From Lolium rigidum (Eukaryota > Streptophyta > Magnoliopsida > Poales > Poaceae): a DNA stretch of 64,000 nt. The notes under the pieces are model-generated. The model was not told where the DNA came from and did not search any database. It worked only from the letters and a program-made list of their open reading frames with translations. The translations under genes were made by a program, and so were the position numbers. Positions 9,229 through 19,973 of this stretch are shown here, piece by piece. Where the stretch lies: positions 60,514,754-60,578,753 of the forward strand of contig NC_061508.1 of assembly GCF_022539505.1 (NCBI RefSeq). Reading direction: 5' to 3'. Numbering within the stretch: position 1 is the first letter of the stretch; each line of letters starts with the position of its first letter.

Positions 9229-12200
9229 CTGGATAGTTACCCGGCTGAGAGTCTTCGTCGTCAGACAAGTATGGATCACACGATCATTCAGGAAAGTGAT
9301 GGAAGGAAAGGAGGCTTGATGATGGCTTGGAGGAAGGAATTTCAAATTTATCGCCTTGATGCATGTTCAAATTATATTGATGTCCGTATTGTGGAAGACG
9401 CTGACAAGGAATGGAGATTTACTGGTATGTATGGGGAATTCAAATGGCAAGACAAATATAAAACTTGGGACAGAATTCGATCGACCCACCATCAAAATAC
9501 GCTTCCCTGGCTAATTATGGGTGATTTAAATGAAATTCTCTTTGATAGTGAAAAGGATGGGGGCAGACTTAGACCACAAAGATTTATGAAGGATTTCCAT
9601 GACGCCCTAGATGACTGTAATTTATCGGATATTGGCTACATTGGTGACAAGTTTACATGGCATAGGGGTGCTATGAGGGAACGACTGCATAGGGGTTTGG
9701 CGAATGCTAGTTGGAGCCAGATGCAAAATAATGCTGCTATTATCCACCTGGAATATAATCACTCTGACCACATACCTCTCTTATTAGACACTGAATATTA
9801 CTCGGCAGTTCAGGCGGGTCTGAATATGAAGCAATCAAGATTTGAAGCAAAGTGGTTTAAAGAGGAGGGTTTTAAGGAGATCGTCAAGGACAAGTGGATG
9901 GAAGCAGGTCAAAACTCGTCGAGTGCAGTGCTTGATCGGTTAAAGGCCATGCATGATGGGCTGCATGCATGGGATAGAAACTTTCTCCAAAGGCCAAAGT
10001 GACGACAGAGGAATGTCCAAAGGGAACTAGAGACTTTGATGAGAGGGCCTCTAAATCCGAGTGATGACCAGAGAAAAAAGGAATTGGCCCAGCTAATAGA
10101 GAATTTGCTTGAACAATAGGAAATCAAATGGTGCCAAAGATCCCGCGCAAATTGGATTCAAAATGGGGATAGAAATACCAATTTCTTCCATAATTATGCT
10201 ACTGCTAGGAAGAAGAAGAATTTTATTAAGAGGATAAAGAATGCAACCGGAGATTTTCTTGAAGGTACGGATAACATCAAACCCCTGGTTTTGGATTATT
10301 TCACTAACCTATTTGCTTCTGGAAACAATGTGATAGATCCCAATTTCTTGGAGAAAATTACCCCTAGAATTACAAGTGAGATGAATAGTAGATTGCTAGC
10401 CCCCTTTACAGCAGAAGATGTTAAAAAGCAAGTGTTTAGTATCGGCGATTTGAAAGCTCCTGGCCCGGATGGGTTGCATGCCCTTTTTTATAAAAGATTC
10501 TGGCATTTGGTAGGACATGATATTACCCAGGCAGTCCTGAAATCTATAAATGACAAGGTTATCCCTAATGGTTGGAATGAAACAGTGATTGTTCTAATTC
10601 CAAAGGTTGATTCTCCTGAAGAAGTTGCACAGTTTAGGCCAATATCCCTATGTAATGTGGTATACAAGATCATCTCGAAAATGTTGGCAGTAAGGTTGAA
10701 GGTTTTGTTACAAGAGATCATTTCTCCAACACAAAGTGCTTTTGTTTCTGGAAGGTTAATTACAGATAATGTTTTAGTTGCATATGAGTGCGTCCATAAA
10801 ATAAAGAATAAGAGAAAAGGCAAAATAGAGATCTGTGCAGTAAAACTAGACATGCATAAAGCATATGATAGGATTGAATGGAATTTTTTAAAGGAGATGA
10901 TGTTGAGATTGGGGTTCCACAGTCAGTGGGTGGATCTCATCATGGAATGTGTTACTTCAGTATCCTATTCTATTAGAGTTAACTCGGAATTAACTGAAGA
11001 GTTTTTCCCTACTAGAGGCATCAGACAAGGTGATCCCTTGTCCCCTTATTTGTTCCTTTTGTGTGCAGAAGGTCTCTCAAGTTGCTTGTAACATGCAGAG
11101 GAGATTGGTGGCATTGAAGGGATCAAAGTGTGCAGGAATGCACCATCAGTTTCTCACCTCTTATTTGCTGATGATTCTTTGATTCTCTTAAAGGCGGATT
11201 TAAATAATGCAATCTCGTTGAAACAAGTTCTTGATACTTATTGTGAAAATTCGGGACAATTAATAAGTGGCGAAGTCAAGCATCTTCTTTAGTCCAAATA
11301 CTACAGTGGAAGTCCGAGAAGATATGTGCAACATTCTAGACATTAATACAGAGGCACTATCTGACAAATACTTGGGCTTACCTGCCCTTGTGGGAGCGGA
11401 TCGCAGTGACTGCTTCATGTACTTCGTGGAAAGAGTCTTACAGAGATTAAAAGGTTGGATGGAGAAACTACTATCCATTGGTGGTAAGGAAATTTTGTTG
11501 AAAGCAGTAATTCAATCCATACCAGTCTATGCAATGTCGGTTTTTCTTCTACCGAAAAATATTTGCAAAAAGATTACTGATTTGATTGCTCAGTTTTGGT
11601 GGGGTGATAATGACCAAGGTAAAAAAATGCATTGGTACTCTTGGTGGAAACTTTGCTTTCCGAAGAACGAGGGAGGAATGGGATTTCGAGACCTACACTC
11701 CTTTAATCTTGCAATGCTAGCAAAACAGGTATGGAGATTAATTGACTGTCCGAACTCTCTTTGTGCCCAAGTTTTAAGAGCAAAATATTACCCCTCGGGA
11801 GACATTCTAAAGGCGGGTCCCAAGGCTGGTCTTCTTTTACTTGGCAGAGCCTAGTGGCAGGGATTCAAACTTTCAAACGAGGGTATATTTGGAGAGTAGG
11901 AAGTGGAGATCTGATTCAGATTTGGAAGGACCCATGGATTCCATCTAGCCCGGATAGGCGAATTATCACACCAAGAAATGGGTGCATTTTATCCAGAGTC
12001 TCGGAGCTAGTGGATCCGATCACTGGTACATGGGATATAGATCTTGTCCAGTCAAATTTTCATCCGATTGATGTACAAAGAATCCTTCAGATTCCCCTTA
12101 ATAATAATGGCTTCGAGGATTTTATCTCCTGGCATTTCACTAAGACGGGGTTTTTTTCAGTAAGATCGGCATATCATGTTGAGTGGAAGCATCAATTCAA

Positions 12201-13226
12201 TGGGGTAACCTGTCGATCACTAATATCAGGTACATCTCTAAATAACCCGACTTGGAAAATTCTGTGGAGTCTTGATGTTTCTGCAAAAGTAAAAATTTAT
12301 ATATGGAGAGTGTTGCATGGGGTCCTACCTCTGAAAGCTATCCTGCTAAGTAGACATATTGGTACAAGTGATATATGTCCAGTATGTAATGCTGAAAGAG
12401 AAGATGTACTACATTTGTTATTCAAGTGCACAGCTGCAGCAGCCATTTGGAATGGTCTTGGATTGGGAACTATGATTACCAACTACATTACGATGGCCGT
12501 TCGGGATCGCAAGTCCTGTCGGAAATTCTGAAAACTCCAGTAAGACCCCTCCCAGGTTATGACTTGATCATGATACCTAATGTTGTTGCAGTGGCTGCTT
12601 GGTATATTTGGTGGATCCGAAGGAAATTATCGCATGGGGAAGAAGTACCGCTGATATCACAATGCATAAACTCTATTAAAGGGATTACTGCTAATTCCGC
12701 AAAGGTAAAGTCATGCTCGTTGGAAACTAAGGAGACATGGCAAAGACCAAGATCGTCTATAGTTAAACTGAATGTCGATGCGGCATACAGTTTGGAAACC
12801 GGTACAGGTGCATCGGGAGCAGTTTTGAGAAACTGTAGAGGGGATTTCATCACGGCGGCGTCGACGTTTATACCGCATGTGGCTTCAGCCAATATGGCGG
12901 AAGCAACGGCGATGTTGCATGGCCTCTCCTTGGCCAATCGTCTTGGGTACAGTCATATTGAGGCAGAATCTGACTCCCTGGAAGTGATCAATTTATGCTC
13001 TGGTACGGACCGAATCTGGAGCGATGCAGTGGCCATATATGCAGACATTCTGGTACAAGCTGGAGGGATTGGGAATGTTGAATTTAGGCATTGTAGGAGA
13101 GATGCAAACAAAGTAGCTCATGAAATAGCTAAGAACTGTCTCTCTAGTTCCACTAGCTGTAGTTGGGTTGCTGAACCCCCTAGTTTCATCCTGCAAACTC
13201 TCCTGAACGATGTAACGATTGTTTGA
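9229..13226 (+). pseudogene. LINE ORF2 (endonuclease, RT, RNase H), broken
   Basis: The endonuclease part (to 10002) shows GDLNE near 9520 and SDH near 9762. Reverse transcriptase follows with GPDG near 10464, AYDRIEW at 10861-10881, RQGDPLSP near 11020 and the catalytic FADDS at 11164-11178. A zinc-binding RT segment with CPVC and an HLLF-C pattern lies near 12378-12430. The C-terminal RNase H has conserved D, E and D residues in NVDAAY, AEATA and ESDSLE, and runs to the stop at 13224-13226. Stop codons at 10000 and 11089 and frame changes near 11270, 11850 and 12500 inactivate it. Some single-base breaks may be consensus errors. Confidence 0.88.
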
Positions 13227-13346
13227 TTCTGGCAGCAAGTTTTAGACGCACTCTTTTCCTTACCAGGGTACCTAAGGGGGCTAGAAGGTTTTTAATGAGG
13301 CGGCTTGCTAGCTTAATATATTATGTTTTTACCTCAAAAAAAAAAG
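9229..13346 (+). mobile_element. L1-type LINE, 5'-truncated
   Basis: The insertion is bracketed by a 14-bp target duplication and ends in a run of ten A (13336-13345). It begins inside the endonuclease domain, so ORF1 and the endonuclease start are missing, the usual result of incomplete reverse transcription. The remaining order is endonuclease, reverse transcriptase, zinc-binding RT region and RNase H, all on the plus strand. Confidence 0.92.
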
Positions 13347-13360
13347 CCGAGGAAGAACAT
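13347..13360 (+). repeat. LINE target site duplication, right copy
   Basis: Exact 14-bp match to 9215-9228. Confidence 0.9.
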
Positions 13361-14506
13361 GGAGCCTTGCCACTTGTTATTTTTGCAGAACTACTTTTTT
13401 TCAAAGAATTATGGTAGGGAAAGCCTTTACAGTAATTTTGCTTTTAAATTATATAAACCTAAATTCGTGTTCCTAGAGACTTGAATCTGAATGATTGGGT
13501 TGTACATCCACTTCCTAGCCGAATGAGCTAGACTCAAATTTTGCCGCACGGCTGGCACGTCTCCAACGGCGGCTTCGCCGTGCCGCCGTCGCCACCGCCA
13601 GGAGCACAGACGCGGGCCCTCGCCAGGGAACGGCGGAGCCTAATGCCGTCGGAGGAGAGGAGCTTGCCGGACAACGCTCTCGACAGCCCATCCTGGGCAC
13701 GTTTTGTAATAAGTATAATTCATATGAATATTGTAAATGATAATGTATCTTGTGTGTTAATTAATAAAGCTCAAGTTTTCCCTAGTGAGCTTTTAATATT
13801 ATATGTTCTATTCTTTTATATTTCATAATTTTCCAATTTCTATATTTGTTTATTGGAATATTCCTAATTTGAATTATGATATATCATATTGAAGTTTGAA
13901 TTTGAAATTCAAACCTAATTTGTTTGAATTCAATCATCAACTTAAATTGTAATATGAAATGTTCCCCTCTCTTCTTGAAACCCTAAGTTAATGTAGGATA
14001 GGTCCAAGTTTATCTCACTCTCGAAACCCTAATCATGTCTGGTGTCGAGAGAGAAACTTGTCCCCCCTTTTTGATGTAGTTTTATAAATAAGCGCGAAAT
14101 TTTTCCAGATTTTACGATGCAATGCACATCCCTTTCTAAAAACTACCCCGCAATCGTTTCGAATACTAAGATATTACAACCGCCTTGCCGCTGCCGTTCT
14201 CGAGGACGCGGGTTTTCCCGCTGGAAATCTCAGGCGGCGGCAAAGGCAGGGGCGAGAGGATGGTGGCGGGTGTGGCTAGGGTTTCGTCGCCCGAGCCGCC
14301 CCAGGAGAGGAGCGATGCGGGCGGAGTGTTTTCTAGTCAAAATGTGTGTAAGATGCATTTTAAAATAGAGGGAGCGTATGACCATGTTCCAAAACACCAC
14401 TTCCGGTTTACATTACTTTGTCGAATAAATACATTACGAGTATGGTTTACATTAAAGATAAGAAAATGCCAAGTAGCCGATCAGGGGTTACACATGCTAT
14501 TCCTAC
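13361..14506. other. Spacer downstream of the acyltransferase gene, no gene seen
   Basis: Mostly AT-rich. Two short GC-rich patches (about 13540-13700 and 14180-14340) hold ORFs without recognisable domains and may be captured exon scraps. The part nearest 14507 should contain the 3' UTR of the minus-strand acyltransferase; no clear poly(A) signal was picked out. Confidence 0.5.
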
Positions 14507-16050
14507 CTACATGGAGCTGCTTGCGAAGATGTTGGTCACTGCGGCAATCTGAGACATGAACTTCACCATCGCTAGCTCCGGCAAGCACATGGGAACAGCG
14601 ACACAGTCGTCGCCTTTGGTGTCCTTACAGCTGACATATATACTGGACAGCGTCGCCAACATACCCGCGGCCCCTGGCGTACCGCCGCCAGCGTACTCCG
14701 CCCAGCCGCCTAGTTCCAGCGAGTCATTCCCGCAGCGGCTCATGTCGGACACCGCGAAGCCCCCGTCGAACAGGTCCGCCCCACGGTACTCGTTCCTTGC
14801 CACGAGGTCTAGCACCGACATCGCATACTCGTCGGTGAACTTGAGCTTGGCCTCGCGCACCAGCTCCACCGCGCGTGCGAGTGAACCCCGGCATAGCTCG
14901 TCGGCGCTAACATCAGCCGTTGTTGCGCCGAAGACCGCGTTGCCATAGAACCCTGGCGGGAGCCGGGGTTCGCGCTTCCAGCTTCCCCGTGCGTTTTTGG
15001 CGAGTATTACTCGCACCTGCTTGTGGGGCGCGTACCCTAGGGCCGCTACCCTGCATCGCCAAACGGCCGCTGTGATGATCTCGAACACCGTTGAGGAACT
15101 CCCAAGTCGCCCTGGTAATCCCCTCCGCAGCGCTGTTATCTCTTTTGCGCCGAAGAGGAAGGACTTAGTCACCAATTCGTCGAATTGTGGTGGCATTGAG
15201 GTCATCTTCGGCTTCATCGGCTTGGCATCATCGGTAGGCAAAATCTCCGGGGCCATGTCCGTAGGTACGGATGTAGTATCTGGTAGAGAGGACGCAAGAA
15301 GGTGTCTCTCCCACAAAGGAAAGACGGCCGGAACTGGTTGGCCTCGTGCTAGGTCAAGTATGCATCTAAGGATCTGGACCATGCCGAAGCCATCCGCGAC
15401 GTTGTGGCACATCCTGATCGCGAGGACGACGCCTCCGCAGCTGAACTGGGTCATCTACATATACATATATGTAGAACACAAATATTAGCGGGCCGAAGGA
15501 TGCTAAAACAAATACAGTTAATTAATCAATCGAAAAGCTACACATTCATGCCAGGTCTCGAACGGATGCAGATTGCAGAAACCTATTGGTAGTACTGATC
15601 CAATACGTGGAGTACCTGCAAGTAGAGCAACGGCTTGCCGATGACAGTTGTGAGGTCGCCCACATCACACATGAGCTCCTCAACGCAAGGGTATGGTGGC
15701 ACCAGCGGCTTCTTCAACTCCTCCAGCCGCACGTTAGCATGCGCCTCCACGAACACCGCTCCTTCCGCCGTGCAGTCCACCACTAGCTTCTTCCTGCCTG
15801 GGACCTCCCGCAGGCGGCCGGCCACAGGGTAGTAGTAGACCAGCGCCTCCGCGAGGCCGGCCTTGAGGGAACTCGCCAGTTGCTCGGGCGCACCTCCGGG
15901 GACACGGCACCGGAAGAACTCGATCTCAGTAATGTATTGACGCAGCCCTGGAGAGCTGTCCAAGTCAGACAGTGACCTGACCTCGCGCGCCGTCGCTCGA
16001 GCAGGCGCCACCAGCTCAGGCTTCCTGCGGTGCGCCGTGAAGATCACCAT
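14507..16050 (-). CDS. BAHD acyltransferase, two exons
   Basis: Exon 1 is 15616-16050 (145 codons) and exon 2 is 14507-15454. The 161-bp phase-0 intron has donor CAG|GTACTC and acceptor TATGTAG|ATG, giving a 460-codon frame including the stop, the usual BAHD length. BAHD enzymes move an acyl group from acyl-CoA to an alcohol or amine in the cytosol. The catalytic HxxxD motif is HNVAD at about residues 162-166, followed by G. The structural DFGWG motif near the C-terminus is degenerate: the aligned stretch reads LELGGWAEY at about residues 391-399. Sequence around RFSCGG/FSCGG and the HxxxD resembles the benzoyl/anthraniloyl-transferase-like clade, but the substrate cannot be named. The frame is open throughout. 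Transposons lie on both sides. Confidence 0.88.
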
Positions 16051-16147
16051 TGCGTGCGCGGTTCAGTATTGATGTACTATATGAGGCTAAGACGAAGCTG
16101 GTAGCTTAATATGTATGTGGATGAAGCACCGACAACTCTAGCTGGCA

Positions 16148-16154
16148 CTTTATA
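16148..16154 (-). promoter_or_regulatory. TATA box of the acyltransferase gene
   Basis: The minus strand reads GATATAAAGTG, with TATAAAG about 98 bp upstream of the start codon at 16050. This is a usual plant TATA-to-ATG distance. Confidence 0.6.
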
Positions 16155-16402
16155 TCGTACTGATTTCTCGTAAGGTGGGAGCGACTCCTAGGCGAGCGAC
16201 CAGGCAACCAAGAAAATGAAAGAAGGGACGGAGACTCTGTCTCAAGAGCCGGCAAACCTCAATCCTAACGCCTTGGGACAAGTTACTGTCATTGTCAGTT
16301 ATAAACTTTGTAGTCGTAGCGCCGTTTAGTTTAACTTTGTAGTTGTAACCAGATTTTAGTAATGTGGATAGTGCTGCTTTGACAAAGTCACGACTTCACT
16401 GA
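16155..16402. other. Upstream region of the acyltransferase gene
   Basis: Non-coding promoter-side sequence between the TATA box and the CACTA terminus. No specific binding site is claimed. Confidence 0.5.
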
Positions 16403-17783
16403 CACTAGTGGAAAACGTGCATTTGGGGCTTTAGTCTCGGTTGTGCAACCGAGACTACACAATCGGGACTAAAGCCTACTACCTTTAGTCCCAGTTCAAA
16501 TATAAACCAAGACTAAAGGGTCCTCCGCGTGGTGCGGCTAGGGACCTCGTGGTGGAGGACTTTTGGTTCCGGTTCGTAAGACGAACCGGGATTAAAGGGT
16601 CTTTGCCGCGGCAGAGAAAATGGTTGTTTCTCTACCGTGGCAGAGAAACTGGCCGTTTCTTTGCAGCGGTAGAGTTTCAGGGTTTTATGTTATTCATTCA
16701 GTTCTGCAATGCATACATTATTCAAGAAACTATAAAGATTGTCATGAATATATAGATATCATCATGAAATACAGTACGCGTAATGCATGTTTACAATATA
16801 AAATCGATCCTATTTACCATATCTATTTCAAATCCCTAATATCAAATATGAAGTCCTGACGGTATTTTCCAGTTGGAGCTATGACCTCCCTAACTAAGAA
16901 TCCCGCAAATTTCTCTTGAATTGCTCGGATGCGATCAACCGTTAGGAGAGAGTCCCGCGGGTTCCATCTAATTTATAAAAGGATATCAATATATATGAAA
17001 GGAACTCAATATAATTAATGGTAATAAAATAATATTGTGAAATATTGTTCACGTACTTTAAGGGCATGTATAGCCGTCTCCGGCTCCCGGTGACAGACCA
17101 TCTCACGAATGAACTCACAGACGTAGTATCCACATAAGTTATTCCCGGGTTCCTGCTTCAAACACTTCACGAAAAAATAGTTCGATCAAACTAATAATCA
17201 AGCATGGTACTGAAACAAAATATCAAAGAGATTCCCGGACATAACTATAGTACTACTTACAGGCGATCTTAAAATGTAAGCTCATATTTCCATTCACCCG
17301 GAGCAGTCTTGATGAACCGTTTCTAAGCCCTGTCTGGGAAAGAAAAAATGAGTAAATGAGTTATTAATTACTTGATATCAGGAAATGAGAACAGAAGATA
17401 TCCATACATGGCGATATTGATTGAAATTACCTCTGGAGCAGGGCAGCCATGTTCGCCCATTGCCGATGCTCTTTACGTTTCGAGTCCATGACAAGTACTA
17501 CTCCTTTCTCAAGCTGAATGATTAGGAGAATATAGTGGAATATGCGCATGCATAACTCAGTTAACATCAAGTAAGCGAAATCGAATATGTATAAGACAAT
17601 AACACTCACTCGAAGTTGTAAGGGGAGAATATTTCCGATTTGTTTTGTTGCTTCTGTAAAGACATTAGCATGTTATCCTCTGTGTCTTTGGGGAATTGGT
17701 TTACCGTAACTTCATGAACAATGTTTGGGTCAATGAACCCAATGTCATAGAGTCTGCCTCTTCTGCATTCGAGTATCTTCATT
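16403..17783 (-). mobile_element. CACTA transposon end (3' terminus and last gene)
   Basis: The terminus CACTAGTGGAAAACGTGC starts at 16403. It is followed by subterminal short repeats built on GGGACTAAAG and its complement (16430-16620), the usual CACTA arrangement. A protease gene reads on the minus strand toward this end. The flanking triplet is TGA. The other end is not securely identified: a matching terminus at 29091 is flanked by ATT, so it belongs to another insertion or to sequence across the gap. Confidence 0.75.
16823..17783 (-). pseudogene. CACTA-borne Ulp1-like (C48) cysteine protease remnant
   Basis: Five minus-strand exon-like blocks with splice signals carry pieces of the family. 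Block A is 17610-17783 (GFIDPN, then IFSPYN). Block B is about 17431-17545 (HYILLI with the catalytic His, VMDSKRK with the Asp). Block C is 17261-17333 (KRFIKTAPGEWKYELTF). Block D is 17057-17164 (QEPGNNLCGYYVCEF with the catalytic Cys, donor AAA|GTACGT). Block E is 16823-16967 (WNPRDSLL ... IQEKFAGFL, stop TAG). Such SUMO-protease-like genes are known passengers of plant CACTA elements. Block C has in-frame stops and D-E phases do not join, so the gene is dead. No transposase was found. Confidence 0.72.
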
Positions 17784-18749
17784 CTGCATAATATATAGCG
17801 TATAAAAGAATATAGTAAGGATAATTGTTAGTGCAACTAGTTGAATGCCCGTGCGTTGCTACGGTCTAATAAAGTTATCATCATCATCCAACATATCCTT
17901 GCTCCTGATGAATATCACGTCAGACTTTTGAAATTTCTTTCCTCTCCACACATTTAAGATAATGCACATGAAAATCGCATACTCATGCTTGTGTAGGTTT
18001 TGCTGATTGCGACCTCAATTTATGCCACTTATGTTTAAGTATATCCGTGAAATATAGGCCTTTTACTTTTGAATATATATAGGGTGTCCTTGTTCACCTA
18101 TAACTTTCCACATTCTTTTATAACAGATAATTTGTCGGGTAAAAATGCAAGAGACCGGGAAATCCATGTATGAACCGAATTTCGGGGAAATCCATGAATG
18201 AACCAAATTTCGATGGTATAATTGTACATGTTGAGTGACCAGAATAAACAATAAATTTTCAGGGCACACCAAAGATTAAACTTGTTGCTGCTATAAGATA
18301 TATATGCTATCATACAGGGCTAATAGAGAGAAACCTTGTCCAGGTGCACATGGTAAGCTAGGTGATGAATCTCATGTTTTTGCTGCCGACTCCCAACTAT
18401 TGCAATGAAAACACGAAGGTTTGCACTCAAAAACACTACCTCCATCCTAAAACTTAAAGCTTATACTTTTTTGAAAAGTCAAACCAAGTAAAGTTTGATT
18501 AATACTTTTTGCCCCCTTCCATTTCTTTGATAAATTGCATCAAACCTTCACACTCGACAAATATCGTGCAATTAGATATATTACAAGAAAACGGTACCAT
18601 TGTCACCCTACAGATTGAATTTTTTTAGCACTAATGAGATCGCTAGTTTTCATTAAAAAAATGAAAAAAACTATGACGAGGATAGATTGTATCAGCTTAT
18701 AAAAGTGCAATTCTCACAGACAATTAAGTATACCTTCTGCATTAGAAGC
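17784..18749. other. Unclassified repeat-like stretch, no gene
   Basis: AT-rich, with no coding signal. It may be the inner part of the CACTA element. TGAATGCCCGTGCGTTGCTA near 17853 resembles a motif common at repeat borders in grasses. ACTACCTCCATCCTAAAAC near 18437, followed by AAAGTCAAAC, looks like one half of a Stowaway-type element. Confidence 0.35.
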
Positions 18750-19915
18750 TGTTATCACCAGATTTTAACCAAGTCTGGAGATGGGCCGTGATTAAATGGG
18801 CTTAGAGAATATGCACGGAAAATATTCCTGAACCGGCCTTGTATAAGAAGTTTGGGCTAGATTGCCCGTGTATCTGTAAATTATAGTAGGTTACGTGTCG
18901 GTTAGAATTAAGAGATAGAGTTTAGCTCGTACACAATTGGGTTTATTCCCAAGTTAGAAAGTCTACGGACTATAAATATGTATCTAGGGTTATTGAGAAA
19001 GGAGGACGATCACGTTCACAACAAATCAATCTAGGCGCATCGCCACCCCTTGTTTCGAGGGTTTCTCTCGGGTAAGCAACATGCTGCCTAGATCGCATCT
19101 TGCGATCTAGGCAGTATCAGTTTATTCGTTGTTGGTGTTGCTCGTGCTGAAGCCTTTTTGATGGCGAGCAACACCCTTATCTTATGTGTTTTGGGGCTGA
19201 CGTCGATGCGTTCACGATATACTTGTTTAGCTACGCTGCCCCTCGATGTCTAGCTACCCTTACACCCATCTTAGGTGTAAGGGCAGCATCTTGCTTGTTC
19301 TTTGTTTAGTAGATCTGATCCGTTATAGTTGTTTCTTGTTCTTCAAGGATTGGTTTGATATCCGCATGGTTAGGCCTTATAAACGGGTTGAATGATCCGG
19401 TAGCGCGTAAGGTGTGGTTTATTTAGCCCTAGAGGGATTGTTCCGGGGACCAACTTCATGTTGGTTTTTAGGCCTCTTTAGGGCTGGTTTTCCGTCATCT
19501 TACGTACACTGCTAGGCTCAACTACGCGTAGGATGTTCCGGTTATGCGGTGAAAACCCTAGACTATCGTAGATTGGTTTAACTTGATATTGATTAAGCAT
19601 GATCCCCATGTCATTGTAAATCCAACATAAACCATGGGGCAATCGGCTCTTCGAGCCGATCCACAGGGCAACCTAAGAGCCGATCGGGGCTCGTATTTAA
19701 TGTTTACGTGTTTGCCATGCAGGAAACTAATCGAAGCAATCCGTCACCTTCCTGACCAGGTATAGGTCAGGTGGCACGCCCTTGCATCAGCCGGGACGTG
19801 TGCCGGAGCATTGCGGGGCGTTGCCCGAGGGACCAGGATCCACCAGCAGTCCTGGGAGCCTCCCGGCTCTCCGTGTTGCCCGTCGCTGCTCGCCGGTGGG
19901 TTTTGGTAGGCAACA
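18750..19915 (+). repeat. 5' LTR of the Tat-type element
   Basis: Runs from TGTTATCACC to GGCAACA, followed by CATTCTGGCACGCCCGGTGG, a leader typical of this element type. It contains a TATA box and, downstream of it, a run of strong hairpins described in the findings. Confidence 0.85.
18971..18978 (+). promoter_or_regulatory. LTR TATA box
   Basis: TATAAATA lies 221 bp into the LTR and is repeated in the 3' LTR at 28065-28072. The transcript start would be about 30 bp further on. Confidence 0.7.
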
Positions 19916-19973
19916 CATTCTGGCACGCCCGGTGGGACACTCTACAGCAACCACGTCGACATCTGCAGCAACC

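Noticed and set aside
14556..15488. Plus-strand ORFs over the acyltransferase exon 2
   Set aside because: They are shadows of the GC-rich minus-strand exon, which has conserved motifs.
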